Assembly (NCBI RefSeq): GCF_001650345.1
Contig: NZ_LVHF01000025.1
Location: 251,026-315,025, forward strand
DNA from: Photobacterium jeanii
Lineage (GTDB): Bacteria; Pseudomonadota; Gammaproteobacteria; Enterobacterales; Vibrionaceae
DNA length: 64,000 nucleotides
Reading direction: 5' to 3'
Positions within the stretch are counted from its first letter, which is position 1; the number at the start of each line of letters is the position of its first letter. Both the position numbers and the translations under genes were made by a program. A model generated the notes under the pieces. The model saw only the letters and a program-made list of their open reading frames with translations, did no database searches and had not been told where the DNA came from. Below, in pieces: positions 51,900 to 60,975 of this stretch.

Positions 51900-51996
51900 C
51901 TATGTCCCTCAATTCTCTAGCTCACCCAATAACGGTTAGAAACGTCAGATTGATGGTGAGTCGGTTATGGTGAACAAGGTTAAGGCGAAATAAGTT

Positions 51997-52971
51997 ATGG
52001 CAAAAAATGAATTCGACTTGATTGCGCATTACTTCGAGCGCCAAGCAGTAGATCGCCGTGATGTGAATTTAGCGATTGGTGATGACTGTGCGCTGTTGAC
52101 AGTGCCTGAAGGCTGCCAATTGGCGGTGAGTACCGATTCATTGGTTGCTGGCACCCATTTTCTTGCCGATGCTGATCCTGCGTTAGTGGCGCATAAAGCA
52201 CTAGCAGCAAATTTAAGTGATTTAGCGGCGATGGGCGCGACGCCTGCGTGGGTATCGTTAGCACTTACCATGCCAGAGCCTGATGAAACTTGGTTGAAAG
52301 GGTTTTGCCAGGGCTTTTTTGCCCTTGCTGAGTATTACAATGTTCAGCTGATTGGCGGTGATACCACCAAAGGTCCATTGAGCATCACTTTAACGGTGCA
52401 AGGTTTTGTGCCTCAAGGCCAAGCACTGACCCGCTCGGGCGCTAGTAATGGTGATTGGGTGTATGTGACGGGTAATTTGGGGGATAGCGCGGCAGGTCTG
52501 GCGCTGATTTTAGGTGAGCGTCATTTGTCATCTGAAGCGCTTACTCAAACACTGACTTTGCGTCATTATCAAGCACAACCTCGGGTGCTCGCAGGACAAG
52601 CCTTACGTGGTATTGCTTCGGCTGCACTTGATATTTCTGACGGTGTTATGTCGGATCTTGGGCATATCCTTTCGCGATCTGGCTTGGGTGCTGTGCTTGA
52701 TGTTGATAAACTGCCTCTTTCTGATGAACTACTGGCATTTGAGCCAGATGAGATCAAAGCGCGTCAGATGGCGTTAACCAGTGGTGAAGAGTACGAACTG
52801 TGCTTCACCGTACCGGAAGCGAATCGAGGTGCTGTGGAAACGGCTTTGGCACATACCGGCGTTAAAGCATGCTGTATCGGTCAGCTTCATGCTGGCTCAG
52901 GTATCGCGTTACAATCAAACGGTCAACCACTGGATTGGCAGCTTCATGGTTATGATCACTTTGCGGAGTAA
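51997..52971 (+). CDS. thiL: Thiamine-monophosphate kinase
   Basis: A 324-residue ATP-dependent kinase of the PurM/HypE fold that makes thiamine diphosphate from thiamine monophosphate. Motifs include IGDDCALL, VSTDSLVAGTHF, NLSDLAAMGATP, LIGGDTTKG and ALDISDGVMSDLGHIL. It lies after nusB, separated by a terminator, and three bases before pgpA, so thiL-pgpA is an operon. Other thiamine-related genes in the window are dxs and thiI. Confidence 0.97.
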   Translation: MAKNEFDLIAHYFERQAVDRRDVNLAIGDDCALLTVPEGCQLAVSTDSLVAGTHFLADADPALVAHKALAANLSDLAAMGATPAWVSLALTMPEPDETWLKGFCQGFFALAEYYNVQLIGGDTTKGPLSITLTVQGFVPQGQALTRSGASNGDWVYVTGNLGDSAAGLALILGERHLSSEALTQTLTLRHYQAQPRVLAGQALRGIASAALDISDGVMSDLGHILSRSGLGAVLDVDKLPLSDELLAFEPDEIKARQMALTSGEEYELCFTVPEANRGAVETALAHTGVKACCIGQLHAGSGIALQSNGQPLDWQLHGYDHFAE

Positions 52972-52974
52972 GGT

Positions 52975-53460
52975 TTGACGAACCCAAAAGACAATTTACA
53001 TTTACGTAATCCGTGGCACTTACTCGCTACGGGGTTTGGTAGTGGCTTATCGCCAATCGTACCGGGCACCATGGGTACCGTGGCAGCAATCCCCTTTTAT
53101 CTCTTGCTTGTACAACTGCCTTTTGCACTGTACTTGCTGATCACTTTTATTGCTGCTGTAGTCGGGATCGTGATTTGTCATAAGACAGCGACCGACATGA
53201 AAGTCCACGATCATGGCAGTATCGTGTGGGATGAATTCGTCGGTTTCTGGATCACTATGGCAGTTGCGCCTGTGCTGAGCTGGGAAGTGGTGCTGACGGG
53301 TTTTGTTCTGTTCCGCTTCTTCGATATGGTAAAACCTTGGCCTATTAGTTGGCTTGATAAGCATGTTCACGGCGGGTTTGGCATCATGATTGATGACATT
53401 CTGGCTGGCTTTATGGCGATGATTGCCCTATGGGGTGTGAGCCATTGGCTAGGCTGGTGA
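52975..53460 (+). CDS. pgpA: Phosphatidylglycerophosphatase A
   Basis: A 161-residue inner-membrane phosphatase that dephosphorylates phosphatidylglycerol phosphate. NPWHLLATGFGSGLSPIVPGTMGTVAAIP at the N-terminus and the DEFVGFWITM and FRFFDMVKPWPISWLD segments are diagnostic, with several hydrophobic helices. The start is TTG 52975, preceded by GGAGTAAGG, three bases after thiL. A strong terminator follows. Confidence 0.95.
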   Translation: MTNPKDNLHLRNPWHLLATGFGSGLSPIVPGTMGTVAAIPFYLLLVQLPFALYLLITFIAAVVGIVICHKTATDMKVHDHGSIVWDEFVGFWITMAVAPVLSWEVVLTGFVLFRFFDMVKPWPISWLDKHVHGGFGIMIDDILAGFMAMIALWGVSHWLGW

Positions 53461-53506
53461 TAACCGCATGATTGCTTTTGGTTAAGCCATTGAATTTAAA
53501 TTGAAG

Positions 53507-53531
53507 AAAAGCCGCTTAGTGCGGCTTTTTT
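53507..53531 (+). terminator. Intrinsic terminator after pgpA
   Basis: A stem of the form AAAAGCCGC/GCGGCTTTTT with a five-base loop and a T-run. Confidence 0.9.
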
Positions 53532-53607
53532 TGTGCGTCATGATTTGCTCTAAGCCATTGTTCGACTAGTCTTATTTTTACAGATCAGAACAATAAAGGC
53601 AGTGTCT

Positions 53608-55752
53608 ATGAAAGCGTTCAGGGGCGTGGTCAAAAGTGTGATGATGGCCTTAGGCTGTGGGCTGATTGCACCGTGTAATGCTCAGGTTTACCCATCAACG
53701 GGTACGGCATGGGTGTTACCGGGGCATTGGGAAGCACCACTGACGACCGCTGCGCTAGATACTGCAGAAGATGTAAAACAATGGGAAGCACAACACGCTG
53801 ATTTGGTATTTGGCAGCATGCGTGATCCCAGTATTAATCGCCAAATGATCACTATCGGCTATATGTATAGCCAGAAGCTTGATTGCAAACCCAGTAAGCC
53901 GAGTGCTTGGCTTAGTGCGGCAGCAAAAGAAGCTGGAGTCGAGTTTGAAGATCTTTATCTCCACTTTGCTAATGATACTTTACTGGCTGCGCCTAAATTA
54001 AGCCAAGGTGTTGATTACTTGCTGCAAGGGCAGCCTCTGCATCAAATCCTATTGCGAGATGGTAATTACGCGACTGCGCGTTATCCGCTTATGATTCAGC
54101 CAGATGATGAGCTGATCCTGATTTCTTCTTATCCTTTCGACACCTTAAATATTCAGGCTGGTGTTGCTCCGCAAGTGATGCAGGGGATCCCCGCGTACCG
54201 TTTTTCTTCTCCTATAACCGAGACTCAAGCTAACGCAGTGACGAGTGTGAAGCAAAACTCAGGTCTAAAAAGAAGCTCGGGTTTAGCGCGTTGGCAGTCT
54301 GTTCATGCGGATTGGCAGCAACAACAAGGTTACTGGCAAGGCAAGCTTGAATTGAACCACCCATGGCGCAGTAGCCACGCTTCCATTGATGGGCGAGCCA
54401 TTAATACTGGGCTTGCGAGTTTGCAGCAAGGGCTTCAGGTGTGGATGGTGAAATTGTCGTGGAAGGTCGCCACCAAGCTCGATAGTGTCGGTTTTCAGCC
54501 ATGGCTAAAACAGCAGCAAGGGGCGTTGATGATCCCCGGTTGGGACAGTGCTAACGATATTAACCAAGATGGTTATGTCAGTGATAGCGAATTTTCGACT
54601 CGGAAAAATCAAACTGCCAGCGCCCGTTTTCGCCATCAAGCGCGTTTAATTCCTGCGGGACACATGTGGCCGGGCACTTGCTGGTATCGCGTTAATTTTG
54701 GCAACCCTAAGCTTAATGCCTTGCATGCCGATTGGTATGCTTATGACTGGCAGCAGCAAGGGTTAACCGGGGCTTATAACGATGACATGGCAAAGCTGTT
54801 GGGCAATAATCAGTTCGTGGTCAACCAAGGCGGTTTGATCAGTGAGTTAAATACGGTGGCGGGAGGGAGTGAGATTTCACGTCATTATGCTGAGCAAATG
54901 GCGGCATTCTTGGCATTAGTGAAACAGAAGACCCAAACTCGTTGGCTGGCTGCCAATATTTCAGAGCTGAATTTGTGGCACTATCAAGGCTGGCCTGCTT
55001 CATTACGCCATGTGATGGATGTGTGGTTGCGCGAGCATTATTTGACCCCCGCAATGGGGCTCAATCGCTTATATCGTTATTGGGATAACTTTGCTTTAGC
55101 GCAGCAAAAAGATAAGAGCCTGATCATGGCAAGCATGAAAGGAGGGCGCAGTCAGCGAGTACCGTTATTGCCTGCCGCATGGCATCAAGATATTACCACT
55201 GGGCTTGCCTTGTATTACTTGTTTAATCTCCCACAGCAAACTTATTATCACAGTTGGAATAGTAGCTTTTATTACGGTAGTGGTAATACCGATGAAGCTA
55301 ATTGGTACCGTCAAGGGGTGCCAAAGAACTGGGCGTATCAACCGAGTGAAATGCTGGCAGTTGATATTGGCGAGCCAGTACCACCGCCGAAAGGTTACCG
55401 CGTGGTTTATTGGCGTGATGAATTTGCAGGTAAAACTCACACCGTAAAAACGACCAGCTCGCAATTTAATGGTATAGCGGTCACACCGGCTAATTGGTTT
55501 TGGCTCTACCGCTCAGGATGGGGCAGTAATTTCCCGCGTCATGGGGTGATTGCACGTCAATATAGCCAAGGGTTAGTGTTGTATCGAGCGATGGATGAAG
55601 CAAATAACGTGAGTTTTACTCAGACAGATCCACTGCGGGTATCGCTCCCTGGTGATTACCAACGAGTATTAGCCGACGGGACTTTAGGTGAGGCGGTACG
55701 CTATATTGAGTTATCAGGTTACGAAGGCGTGGTGCTGAAAAAAGCGGAATAA
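53608..55752 (+). CDS. Secreted protein of unknown activity, glycoside-hydrolase-like
   Basis: A 714-residue exported protein with a signal peptide (KAFRGVVKSVMMALGCGLIA, probable cleavage after CNA). I do not recognise it with certainty. The middle is rich in W, Y and Q. DINQDGYVSDSE at residues 317-328 is a textbook EF-hand calcium loop. From about residue 350 the sequence reads like a TIM-barrel glycosidase-type protein: ADWYAYDW, GAYNDDMAKLLGNNQF, LAANISELN, then a terminal beta domain with GLVLYRAMDEANN and VRYIELSGYEGVVL. Hypothetical glycosyl hydrolase families close in this way. ATG 53608 is chosen over GTG 53602 because AAAGG lies eight bases upstream. It stands alone between the pgpA terminator and dxs. 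Confidence 0.6.
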   Translation: MKAFRGVVKSVMMALGCGLIAPCNAQVYPSTGTAWVLPGHWEAPLTTAALDTAEDVKQWEAQHADLVFGSMRDPSINRQMITIGYMYSQKLDCKPSKPSAWLSAAAKEAGVEFEDLYLHFANDTLLAAPKLSQGVDYLLQGQPLHQILLRDGNYATARYPLMIQPDDELILISSYPFDTLNIQAGVAPQVMQGIPAYRFSSPITETQANAVTSVKQNSGLKRSSGLARWQSVHADWQQQQGYWQGKLELNHPWRSSHASIDGRAINTGLASLQQGLQVWMVKLSWKVATKLDSVGFQPWLKQQQGALMIPGWDSANDINQDGYVSDSEFSTRKNQTASARFRHQARLIPAGHMWPGTCWYRVNFGNPKLNALHADWYAYDWQQQGLTGAYNDDMAKLLGNNQFVVNQGGLISELNTVAGGSEISRHYAEQMAAFLALVKQKTQTRWLAANISELNLWHYQGWPASLRHVMDVWLREHYLTPAMGLNRLYRYWDNFALAQQKDKSLIMASMKGGRSQRVPLLPAAWHQDITTGLALYYLFNLPQQTYYHSWNSSFYYGSGNTDEANWYRQGVPKNWAYQPSEMLAVDIGEPVPPPKGYRVVYWRDEFAGKTHTVKTTSSQFNGIAVTPANWFWLYRSGWGSNFPRHGVIARQYSQGLVLYRAMDEANNVSFTQTDPLRVSLPGDYQRVLADGTLGEAVRYIELSGYEGVVLKKAE

Positions 55753-55779
55753 AGCGGTATTAAAAAAGCACAATAAACA

Positions 55780-55806
55780 AAAACGGACGCCGAGGCGTCC
55801 GTTTTG
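55780..55806. terminator. Bidirectional terminator before the dxs end
   Basis: A perfect 12-bp stem (55780-55791 with 55794-55805) lies between converging genes with A-run left and T-run right. Confidence 0.9.
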
Positions 55807-55824
55807 TTGACGTTAGCTCATGCG

Positions 55825-57690
55825 TTATTTGGCCATGAACTCACGAATTTGACGTTCGATGCCAGCGCCATCGATACCTAGCATCGCGTGCAGTTCTTGC
55901 TGGGTACCTTGCTCGATGAAGCGATCTGGCAAGCCGATGTTAAGCACAGGCTTGAGGCATTTCTCTTTCATCATGTACTCAATCACGCCGCTACCAGCAC
56001 CGCCAGCAATGGCATTTTCTTCCACGGTGATCAGTACATCATGGCTCGCTGCCAGCTGTTTGATCAGCTCACCGTCCAGAGGCTTAACAAAGCGCATATC
56101 CGCCACGGTTGCATTGAGGTTGTCAGCTGCTTCAAGGGCATAGCTTAGCGTGGTACCAAAGTTAAGGATTGCGATTTTTTCACCTTCACGGCGCACAATA
56201 CCTTTACCAATTTCCAACGCTGTCATGGTTTTCTCAGCTTCGATGCCAGTACCGCTACCGCGAGGGTAACGTACCGCACTTGGACCTTGATGGAGATGAC
56301 CTGTGTACAGCATCTGGCGGCATTCGTTTTCATCGCTTGGTGTCATGATGGTCATATTCGGGATACAACGCATGAAACTTAAATCAAACGAACCTTGGTG
56401 GGTTTGACCATCAGCGCCAACAAGGCCGCCACGGTCAATAGCAAACATCACCGGAAGATCCATGATTGCCACATCGTGGATCAATTGATCGTAACCACGT
56501 TGTAGGAAGGTCGAGTAAATTGCCACTACAGGGTTGTAGCCACCAATTGCCATTCCGGTTGCCAGTGTCACCGCGTGCTGTTCTGCAATGGCAACATCGA
56601 AGTACTGGTTAGGGTATTCTTTCGAGAAGCGTACCATCCCGGAGCCTTCACGCATCGCTGGTGTGATTGCCATTAGCTTGTCATCTTGAGCAGCCATGTC
56701 GCACAGCCAGTCACCAAAAATGTTGGAGAACGTCGGCTTACCACTTTTCGCTTTCGGGAAAGCGTTTTGGCTCAGATCAAACTTAGGTACTGCGTGGAAG
56801 TTGATAGGATCGGCTTCTGCAGGGGCATAGCCTTTACCTTTCTTGGTCATAATGTGTAGGAACTGCGGGCCTTTAAGGTTACGCATGTTCTTTAATGTTT
56901 TGACCAACTCTTCTACGTCGTGACCGTCAACGGGACCGATGTAATTAAAGCCAAATTCTTCAAATAGCGTGCCTGGTACTACCATGCCTTTGAGATGTTC
57001 TTCAGCGCGTTTAACCAGCTCTTTGATTGGTGGCGCACCTGACAGCACTTTTTTTCCACCTTCGCGGATCGTGCTGTAGAGGTTACCTGAGAGTAGGCGA
57101 GCTAAATGGTTGTTCAGCGCACCAACGTTCTCAGAAATTGACATCTCATTGTCATTTAAGATCACTAACATGTCGGAATGAACATCACCGGCATGGTTCA
57201 TGGCTTCAAATGCCATCCCTGCGGTGATAGCACCATCGCCGATCACGCTCACGACTTTACGGCCTTTGCCTTCTTTCTCAGCGGCAATTGCCATACCTAG
57301 ACCTGCGCTGATCGAGGTTGAAGAGTGACCCACCGACAGTACGTCGTATTCACTTTCTTCACGCCACGGGAATGGGTGCAAACCGTTTTTTTGGCGAATG
57401 GTCGACATCTGGTCGCGACGACCAGTCAGAATTTTGTGCGGGTACGCTTGATGGCCTACATCCCAGATCACATGATCGAATGGGGTGTTGTAGACATAAT
57501 GCAGTGCGACCGTTAGCTCAACGGCACCTAAACCAGACGCAAAGTGGCCACTGGTTTGGCTTACAGAGTTAAGCAAGTAGGTACGCAGCTCATCACATAC
57601 AGTGGGTAAGCTGTCTTGTGGAAGTAAGCGTAGTTCATCTGGCGTATTGGCTAGAGCCAGATGAGGGTATTTTGAAATATCCAGTGTCAT
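55825..57690 (-). CDS. dxs: 1-deoxy-D-xylulose-5-phosphate synthase
   Basis: A 621-residue thiamine-diphosphate enzyme condensing pyruvate and glyceraldehyde 3-phosphate, the first step of the methylerythritol pathway and a source of the thiamine thiazole ring. The ThDP motif starts [18 protein letters not shown], the transketolase-like central domain has [19 protein letters not shown], and the C-terminal transketolase domain follows. It is the last gene of the xseB-ispA-dxs operon, starting 24 bases after ispA. Confidence 0.98.
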   Translation of the reverse strand: MTLDISKYPHLALANTPDELRLLPQDSLPTVCDELRTYLLNSVSQTSGHFASGLGAVELTVALHYVYNTPFDHVIWDVGHQAYPHKILTGRRDQMSTIRQKNGLHPFPWREESEYDVLSVGHSSTSISAGLGMAIAAEKEGKGRKVVSVIGDGAITAGMAFEAMNHAGDVHSDMLVILNDNEMSISENVGALNNHLARLLSGNLYSTIREGGKKVLSGAPPIKELVKRAEEHLKGMVVPGTLFEEFGFNYIGPVDGHDVEELVKTLKNMRNLKGPQFLHIMTKKGKGYAPAEADPINFHAVPKFDLSQNAFPKAKSGKPTFSNIFGDWLCDMAAQDDKLMAITPAMREGSGMVRFSKEYPNQYFDVAIAEQHAVTLATGMAIGGYNPVVAIYSTFLQRGYDQLIHDVAIMDLPVMFAIDRGGLVGADGQTHQGSFDLSFMRCIPNMTIMTPSDENECRQMLYTGHLHQGPSAVRYPRGSGTGIEAEKTMTALEIGKGIVRREGEKIAILNFGTTLSYALEAADNLNATVADMRFVKPLDGELIKQLAASHDVLITVEENAIAGGAGSGVIEYMMKEKCLKPVLNIGLPDRFIEQGTQQELHAMLGIDGAGIERQIREFMAK

Positions 57691-57714
57691 AACAGTTCGG
57701 CGCTTTTACTGATT

Positions 57715-58617
57715 TTAGTTATTGCGCTCGATGACATATCGGGCAAAAACTTCTAATTTTTCGGTATTGTAGGGAATTGCATCAAGCGCGTGTAGTGCTT
57801 CTTGATACAACTGCTGGGCTTTTTCCTGTGCCCCAGCTAAACCAAGTAAAGCAGGATAAGTGCTTTTTTCCAGTTCTAAGTCAGAACCTTGTGGTTTTCC
57901 TAACGTTTCGGTATCACTGATCACATCCAAGATATCGTCTTGTACTTGGAATGCTAAGCCGACGGCATCGGCGTAGCGATTCAGCTGCGGCATGACCGCT
58001 AATCCTTTTTCTCCTGCTGCTAACGCACCTAAGCGAACAGCGCAACGGATTAAGGCACCGGTTTTGTTCTTGTGGATCGTTTCAAGCTGTTGCAAGTCAA
58101 CGTGTTTGCCTTCAGCGGCTAAGTCCATCGCTTGCCCCAAGCACATGCCTGCGGCACCTGATGCTTGCGCTAGCTCTTTCACCATAGCAATACGCTGTGG
58201 TTCGGCGTTTGGATTCAATTGACCGCTTGCTAAGATCTCAAAAGCGAGTGTTTGCAGCGCATCGCCAGCAAGGATCGCGGTAGCCTCGTCAAAGGCAATA
58301 TGGCAAGTCGGTTGTCCACGGCGTAGCTCATCGTCGTCCATTGCTGGAAGATCGTCATGGATCAGCGAATAAGCGTGAATACATTCTACAGCTGCCGCGG
58401 CAGTATCTAAATCTTCAATGGCAGTGCCAAGCATTTCCCCTGTCACATAGGCAAGGAAAGGGCGAGCACGCTTTCCTCCGAGTAACGTTCCGTGTTGCAT
58501 CGCTTTGAGTAGCGAATGGTCAGAATAGGGTTGAGCCGCTAGCCATTGGGCCAGTTGCTGATTACTTCGCTCTTGATAAAACGTCAAAGATTGTGACAGA
58601 GAAAAAGTGTTATTCAT
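57715..58617 (-). CDS. ispA: (2E,6E)-farnesyl diphosphate synthase
   Basis: A 300-residue prenyltransferase making farnesyl diphosphate from IPP, DMAPP and GPP. The first aspartate-rich motif is in HDDLPAMDDDELRRG and the second in FQVQDDILDV; GGKRARP is also present. The ATG at 58617 lies inside the last codons of xseB, so translation is probably coupled; a TTG four codons upstream is a less likely start. Its substrates come from the pathway that Dxs and IspG serve. Confidence 0.96.
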   Translation of the reverse strand: MNNTFSLSQSLTFYQERSNQQLAQWLAAQPYSDHSLLKAMQHGTLLGGKRARPFLAYVTGEMLGTAIEDLDTAAAAVECIHAYSLIHDDLPAMDDDELRRGQPTCHIAFDEATAILAGDALQTLAFEILASGQLNPNAEPQRIAMVKELAQASGAAGMCLGQAMDLAAEGKHVDLQQLETIHKNKTGALIRCAVRLGALAAGEKGLAVMPQLNRYADAVGLAFQVQDDILDVISDTETLGKPQGSDLELEKSTYPALLGLAGAQEKAQQLYQEALHALDAIPYNTEKLEVFARYVIERNN

Positions 58618-58852
58618 TATGGTTTTCAAATTCGGTCAGAGGCGCTTCGTCGTCAGCCTGAAGCAAAATTTCAACGCGTTGCTCGGCTTGAGTCAGCTTT
58701 TGTTGGCTGCTACGCGCTAACGCGATACCGCGTTCAAACTTTTTCAGCGCATTTTCGAGTGAAATGTCGCCAGCTTCGAGCTCAGCTACAATCGCATCAA
58801 GTTCATCGAGTGCGTCTTCAAACGCCATATTTTCGGGTTTTTTAGCTGCCAT
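58610..58852 (-). CDS. xseB: Exonuclease VII small subunit
   Basis: An 80-residue coiled-coil subunit that binds the long helical region of XseA. FEDALDELDAIVAELEAGDISLENALKKFERG is the family core, with the two-helix hairpin and the acidic C-terminal tail. It is the first gene of xseB-ispA-dxs and overlaps ispA. The promoter must lie in the 214-base gap it shares with pomA, which is divergent. Confidence 0.96.
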   Translation of the reverse strand: MAAKKPENMAFEDALDELDAIVAELEAGDISLENALKKFERGIALARSSQQKLTQAEQRVEILLQADDEAPLTEFENHNE

Positions 58853-58970
58853 AAGAGTTTCACTGTTTTGAAAGTGCAGGAAAAATAACGTAGTGACTAG
58901 ATAGGGTCAAATTATCGCACATCAATGTGTGTCTCAGAACAGTAATTTTACCTTTATTGCCAATCTTAGC

Positions 58971-58997
58971 TAAATCAATTTTCGAGGGTGCCGATAA
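58971..58997 (+). promoter_or_regulatory. Flagellar sigma-28 (FliA) type promoter for pomA
   Basis: A TAAA -35 element at 58971-58974 is followed, with exact 11-base spacing between the eight-base boxes, by a perfect GCCGATAA -10 element at 58990-58997. The pomA GTG is 69 bases downstream. Motor genes of vibrios are commonly FliA-dependent, so late flagellar-class expression is expected. Confidence 0.85.
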
Positions 58998-59066
58998 AGA
59001 AGGAGTTCGATAGAATACGGGTTTCATCCGTTTTATAGCAATGCGTCGTAGTTTGGAGAGTTTCAG

Positions 59067-59828
59067 GTGGATTTGGCAACCCTTATAGGCTTAATCGGGT
59101 CTTTTGCCTTTGTGATCATGGCAATGGTACTTGGTGGCAGCATAGGTATGTTCATAGATACGCAGTCAATCTTGATTGTATTCTGTGGTTCCTTGTTCGT
59201 GGTACTGATGCAGTACAGCATTGGTCAGTTCTTCGGAGCGACCAAAATCGCGGGCAAAGCTTTCATGTTTAAGACGGATGATCCTGAAGATTTGATCGCT
59301 AAAATCGTAGAGATGGCTGACGCGGCGCGTAAAGGTGGCTTTCTTGCATTGGAAGAAATGCAGGTCGATAACTCTTTTTTACGTAAAGGGGTCGATTTGC
59401 TGGTGGATGGTCACGACGCAGATGTGGTTCGCGCCGCATTGCAAAAAGACATCTCGCTTACGAATGATCGTCACGAACAGGGCGTAGGTATTTTTAAAGC
59501 GCTCGGTGATGTAGCCCCAGCGATGGGGATGATCGGTACCCTTATCGGTCTGGTTGCCATGCTGTCAAACATGGATGATCCAAAATCCATCGGTCCTGCG
59601 ATGGCGGTTGCCCTTCTAACGACATTGTACGGTGCGGTATTTGCCAACATGGTTACCTTGCCGATTGCCGCCAAACTGACGCTGCGTAAAGATCAGGAAA
59701 AACTGAACCGTATGTTGATCCTTGATGGTGTGCTTGCCATCCAAGATGGTCAGAACCCACGTGTTATCGACGGTTACCTCAAGAACTACCTCAATGAGAA
59801 GAAACGCTCATTCGACCCTGAAGGTTAA
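59067..59828 (+). CDS. pomA: Flagellar motor stator protein PomA (sodium type)
   Basis: A 253-residue inner-membrane protein with four transmembrane helices and a large cytoplasmic loop that drives the flagellar rotor. It is close in pattern to Vibrio PomA, for example MDLATLIGLIGSFAFVIMAMVLGGSIGMF and KAFMFKTDDPEDLIAKIVEMADAARKGG. The loop carries conserved charged residues, and the third and fourth helices begin at GDVAPAMGMIGTLIGLVAML. The start is GTG 59067 after a TTTGGAGAG site. With PomB it forms a sodium-conducting stator. pomB follows after 11 bases. Confidence 0.96.
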   Translation: MDLATLIGLIGSFAFVIMAMVLGGSIGMFIDTQSILIVFCGSLFVVLMQYSIGQFFGATKIAGKAFMFKTDDPEDLIAKIVEMADAARKGGFLALEEMQVDNSFLRKGVDLLVDGHDADVVRAALQKDISLTNDRHEQGVGIFKALGDVAPAMGMIGTLIGLVAMLSNMDDPKSIGPAMAVALLTTLYGAVFANMVTLPIAAKLTLRKDQEKLNRMLILDGVLAIQDGQNPRVIDGYLKNYLNEKKRSFDPEG

Positions 59829-59839
59829 CGAGGCGCGAA

Positions 59840-60760
59840 ATGGAAGAAGAATGTAAATGTCCCCCCCCGGGGTTACCAGCATGGATGGGTACGTTCGCCG
59901 ATCTGATGTCGCTGTTGATGTGTTTCTTCGTACTGCTGCTGTCGTTCTCGGAAATGGACGTATTGAAATTTAAGCAGATTGCCGGTTCGATGAAATTTGC
60001 TTTCGGTGTGCAGAACATGCTGGAAGTGAAAGATATTCCTAAAGGTACTAGCGTGATTGCTCAAGAATTTCGTCCGGGTCGTCCTGAACCGACCCCGATT
60101 GAAGTGATCATGCAACAAACGATTGATATGACGCAGCGCTCGCTGGATTTCCATGAAGGTGAGTCAGATCGTGCTGGGGGGACTCAGCGTAATGCCGGAC
60201 AACTCACTGGCGGGCAAACCGCAGAGGAAGCAACCCAAGATAACCAAAACAGTGACTCGCAAGAGAGCCCATCACAAGCTCAGCTGTTAGAAATGCTTAA
60301 GCAAGCCTTGGATCGCGAGATCGAAGAAGGGGCGGTTGAAGTGGAAAACTTTGGTCAGCAGGTGGTGATCCGGATTAAAGAAAAAGGGGCATTCCCCGCA
60401 GGTTCGGCGTTCTTGCAACCTAAGTTCCGTCCGCTGGTGCGACAAATCGCCGATTTGGTTCGAGATATTCCTGGTGTCATTCGCGTGACAGGGCATACCG
60501 ATAACCAAAAGCTGGATTCTGAATTGTATCGTTCGAACTGGGATTTATCAGCGCAGCGTGCGGTTTCAGTAGCCCAAGAGATGGAAAAAGTAGAAGGTTT
60601 TGATCACAAGCGTTTGCGCGTTGTGGGTTTAGCTGATACTGCGCCACTCAACGGTAATAAAACCGAAGAAGAGCGTAAACAAAACCGTCGCGTGGAAATT
60701 TCCATCATGCAAGGTAAGCCTCACTTCTCGGAAGAAGTCTCGAGCGCTAACCAGCCTTAG
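59840..60760 (+). CDS. pomB: Flagellar motor stator protein PomB
   Basis: A 306-residue stator subunit: a short N-terminus, one transmembrane helix (about residues 17-38) with ion-binding aspartate D21 in TFADLMSLLMCFFVLLLSF, a plug/linker region, a Gln/Ser-rich stretch near residues 105-145 and a C-terminal OmpA-like peptidoglycan-binding domain (about 165-290, GHTDNQKLDSELYRSNWDLSAQRA). The N-terminal CKCPPPGLP closely matches Vibrio PomB. Codons 7-11 include a run of eight C followed by four G. The gene ends at a strong hairpin. Confidence 0.96.
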   Translation: MEEECKCPPPGLPAWMGTFADLMSLLMCFFVLLLSFSEMDVLKFKQIAGSMKFAFGVQNMLEVKDIPKGTSVIAQEFRPGRPEPTPIEVIMQQTIDMTQRSLDFHEGESDRAGGTQRNAGQLTGGQTAEEATQDNQNSDSQESPSQAQLLEMLKQALDREIEEGAVEVENFGQQVVIRIKEKGAFPAGSAFLQPKFRPLVRQIADLVRDIPGVIRVTGHTDNQKLDSELYRSNWDLSAQRAVSVAQEMEKVEGFDHKRLRVVGLADTAPLNGNKTEEERKQNRRVEISIMQGKPHFSEEVSSANQP

Positions 60761-60772
60761 TCGTCATCTTAA

Positions 60773-60810
60773 CTTCAACCTCATGCTTGGCATGAGGTTG
60801 AAGCCCTTTC
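60773..60810 (+). terminator. Terminator after pomB
   Basis: A perfect 14-bp stem with a three-base loop (60773-60786 with 60790-60803) is followed by CCCTTTCTATT. The T-run is imperfect, but stem strength supports termination. Confidence 0.75.
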
Positions 60811-60975
60811 TATTCCTTACTAAGGTAATACTACCTATCCCATGATTCCCAATAGCGGAGCCTCGGGTGGTAGGCCAAAATATCAAATGCTTAATATCGT
60901 GTCGGCGGTTTCAGCGGTCGCAAGCTTGCTGTATAATTCGCGCCTTTAGTTTGGCCCTGTGTAGCGAAGCGTGTT

